A stretch of DNA of 7,682 bases from an uncultured Anaerolineaceae bacterium (lineage in GTDB: Bacteria > Chloroflexota > Anaerolineae > Anaerolineales > Anaerolineaceae): contig CALESS010000421.1 in the NCBI GenBank assembly GCA_937907495.1, positions 1-7,682 of the forward strand, in the 5' to 3' direction. The notes below the pieces were generated by a model. The model saw only the letters and a program-made list of their open reading frames with translations. It made no database searches and had not been told where the DNA came from. Each line of letters starts with the position of its first letter. Positions within the stretch are counted from its first letter, which is position 1. Both the position numbers and the translations under genes were made by a program. Shown here piece after piece: positions 7,571-7,682 of the stretch.

Positions 7571-7682
7571 ATGCGTATGGATCAAAGCGGAATGCCAAAG
7601 CAGCAAGGCAACAAAAAAAGAAGAGGCTGGGTTTTATTGGCTGCCGGAATCCTGGCTGCTTTTTTGCTCTACTTCTCGCTGA
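7571..7682 (+). CDS. N-terminus of an unidentified membrane-anchored protein (partial, runs off right edge)
   Basis: An open frame of 37 codons to the window end. It begins with a short polar basic segment (MRMDQSGMPKQQGNKKRR) followed by a hydrophobic run, GWVLLAAGILAAFLLYFSL, a textbook single membrane anchor or uncleaved signal with positive-inside charges. This pattern is the main reason to call it coding. In-frame ATGs at 7571, 7577 and 7592 compete and none has a strong ribosome-binding site; an in-frame stop at 7550 limits the upstream extent. A second frame from ATG 7561 is also open to the edge but gives a less plausible protein. It is divergent from the polysaccharide operon. Function cannot be assigned from 37 residues. 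Confidence 0.55.
   Translation, partial: MRMDQSGMPKQQGNKKRRGWVLLAAGILAAFLLYFSL

Noticed and set aside
7328..7606. N-terminal extension of the oxidoreductase to ATG 7606
   Set aside because: The 93 added residues show no domain similarity, overlap the putative promoters and the divergent gene start, and ATG 7327 has a clear ribosome-binding site.

Overview
The window comes from a moderately GC-rich bacterium. It carries one compact minus-strand gene cluster reading right to left (7327 down to 1), plus the first codons of a divergent plus-strand gene at the right edge. The protein style (a PhoP/PhoB-like regulator, WbuB-like glycosyltransferase, and a fused oxidoreductase next to a heparinase II/III protein) would fit Chloroflexota (Anaerolineae-like) or another environmental exopolysaccharide producer. 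That placement is a guess from sequence style; there is no rRNA or marker gene to test it.

Layout, in order of transcription. (a) 7328-7570 is a non-coding divergent intergenic region with a TATAAT hexamer on each strand, pointing outward, and an approximately 110-nt leader before the minus-strand operon. (b) 7327-5144 is a two-domain oxidoreductase: an MDR/alcohol-dehydrogenase-like half fused to a Gfo/Idh/MocA half. (c) 5147-3222 is a heparinase II/III-type polysaccharide lyase-like protein. (d) 3212-1989 is a family 4 glycosyltransferase. (e) 1996-1280 is an OmpR/PhoB-type response regulator. (f) 1283 to beyond base 1 is its sensor histidine kinase, cut by the window edge just after the phospho-acceptor helix. 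(g) From about 7571 to the right edge on the plus strand is the start of an unidentified membrane-anchored protein.

The five minus-strand genes are packed as one operon: a 4-nt ATGA overlap, a 9-nt gap, an 8-nt overlap and another 4-nt ATGA overlap. The first three form a sugar/polysaccharide module (a nucleotide- or polymer-sugar oxidoreductase, a lyase or lyase-like protein, and a glycosyltransferase) typical of surface-polysaccharide loci. The last two form a complete-looking two-component pair translationally coupled to it. The most interesting points are this regulator-biosynthesis coupling, the fusion oxidoreductase with no recognisable zinc ligands, and a heparinase-like protein with its active-site set apparently intact but no signal peptide. 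No RNA genes, insertion sequences, CRISPR arrays or long repeats were seen.
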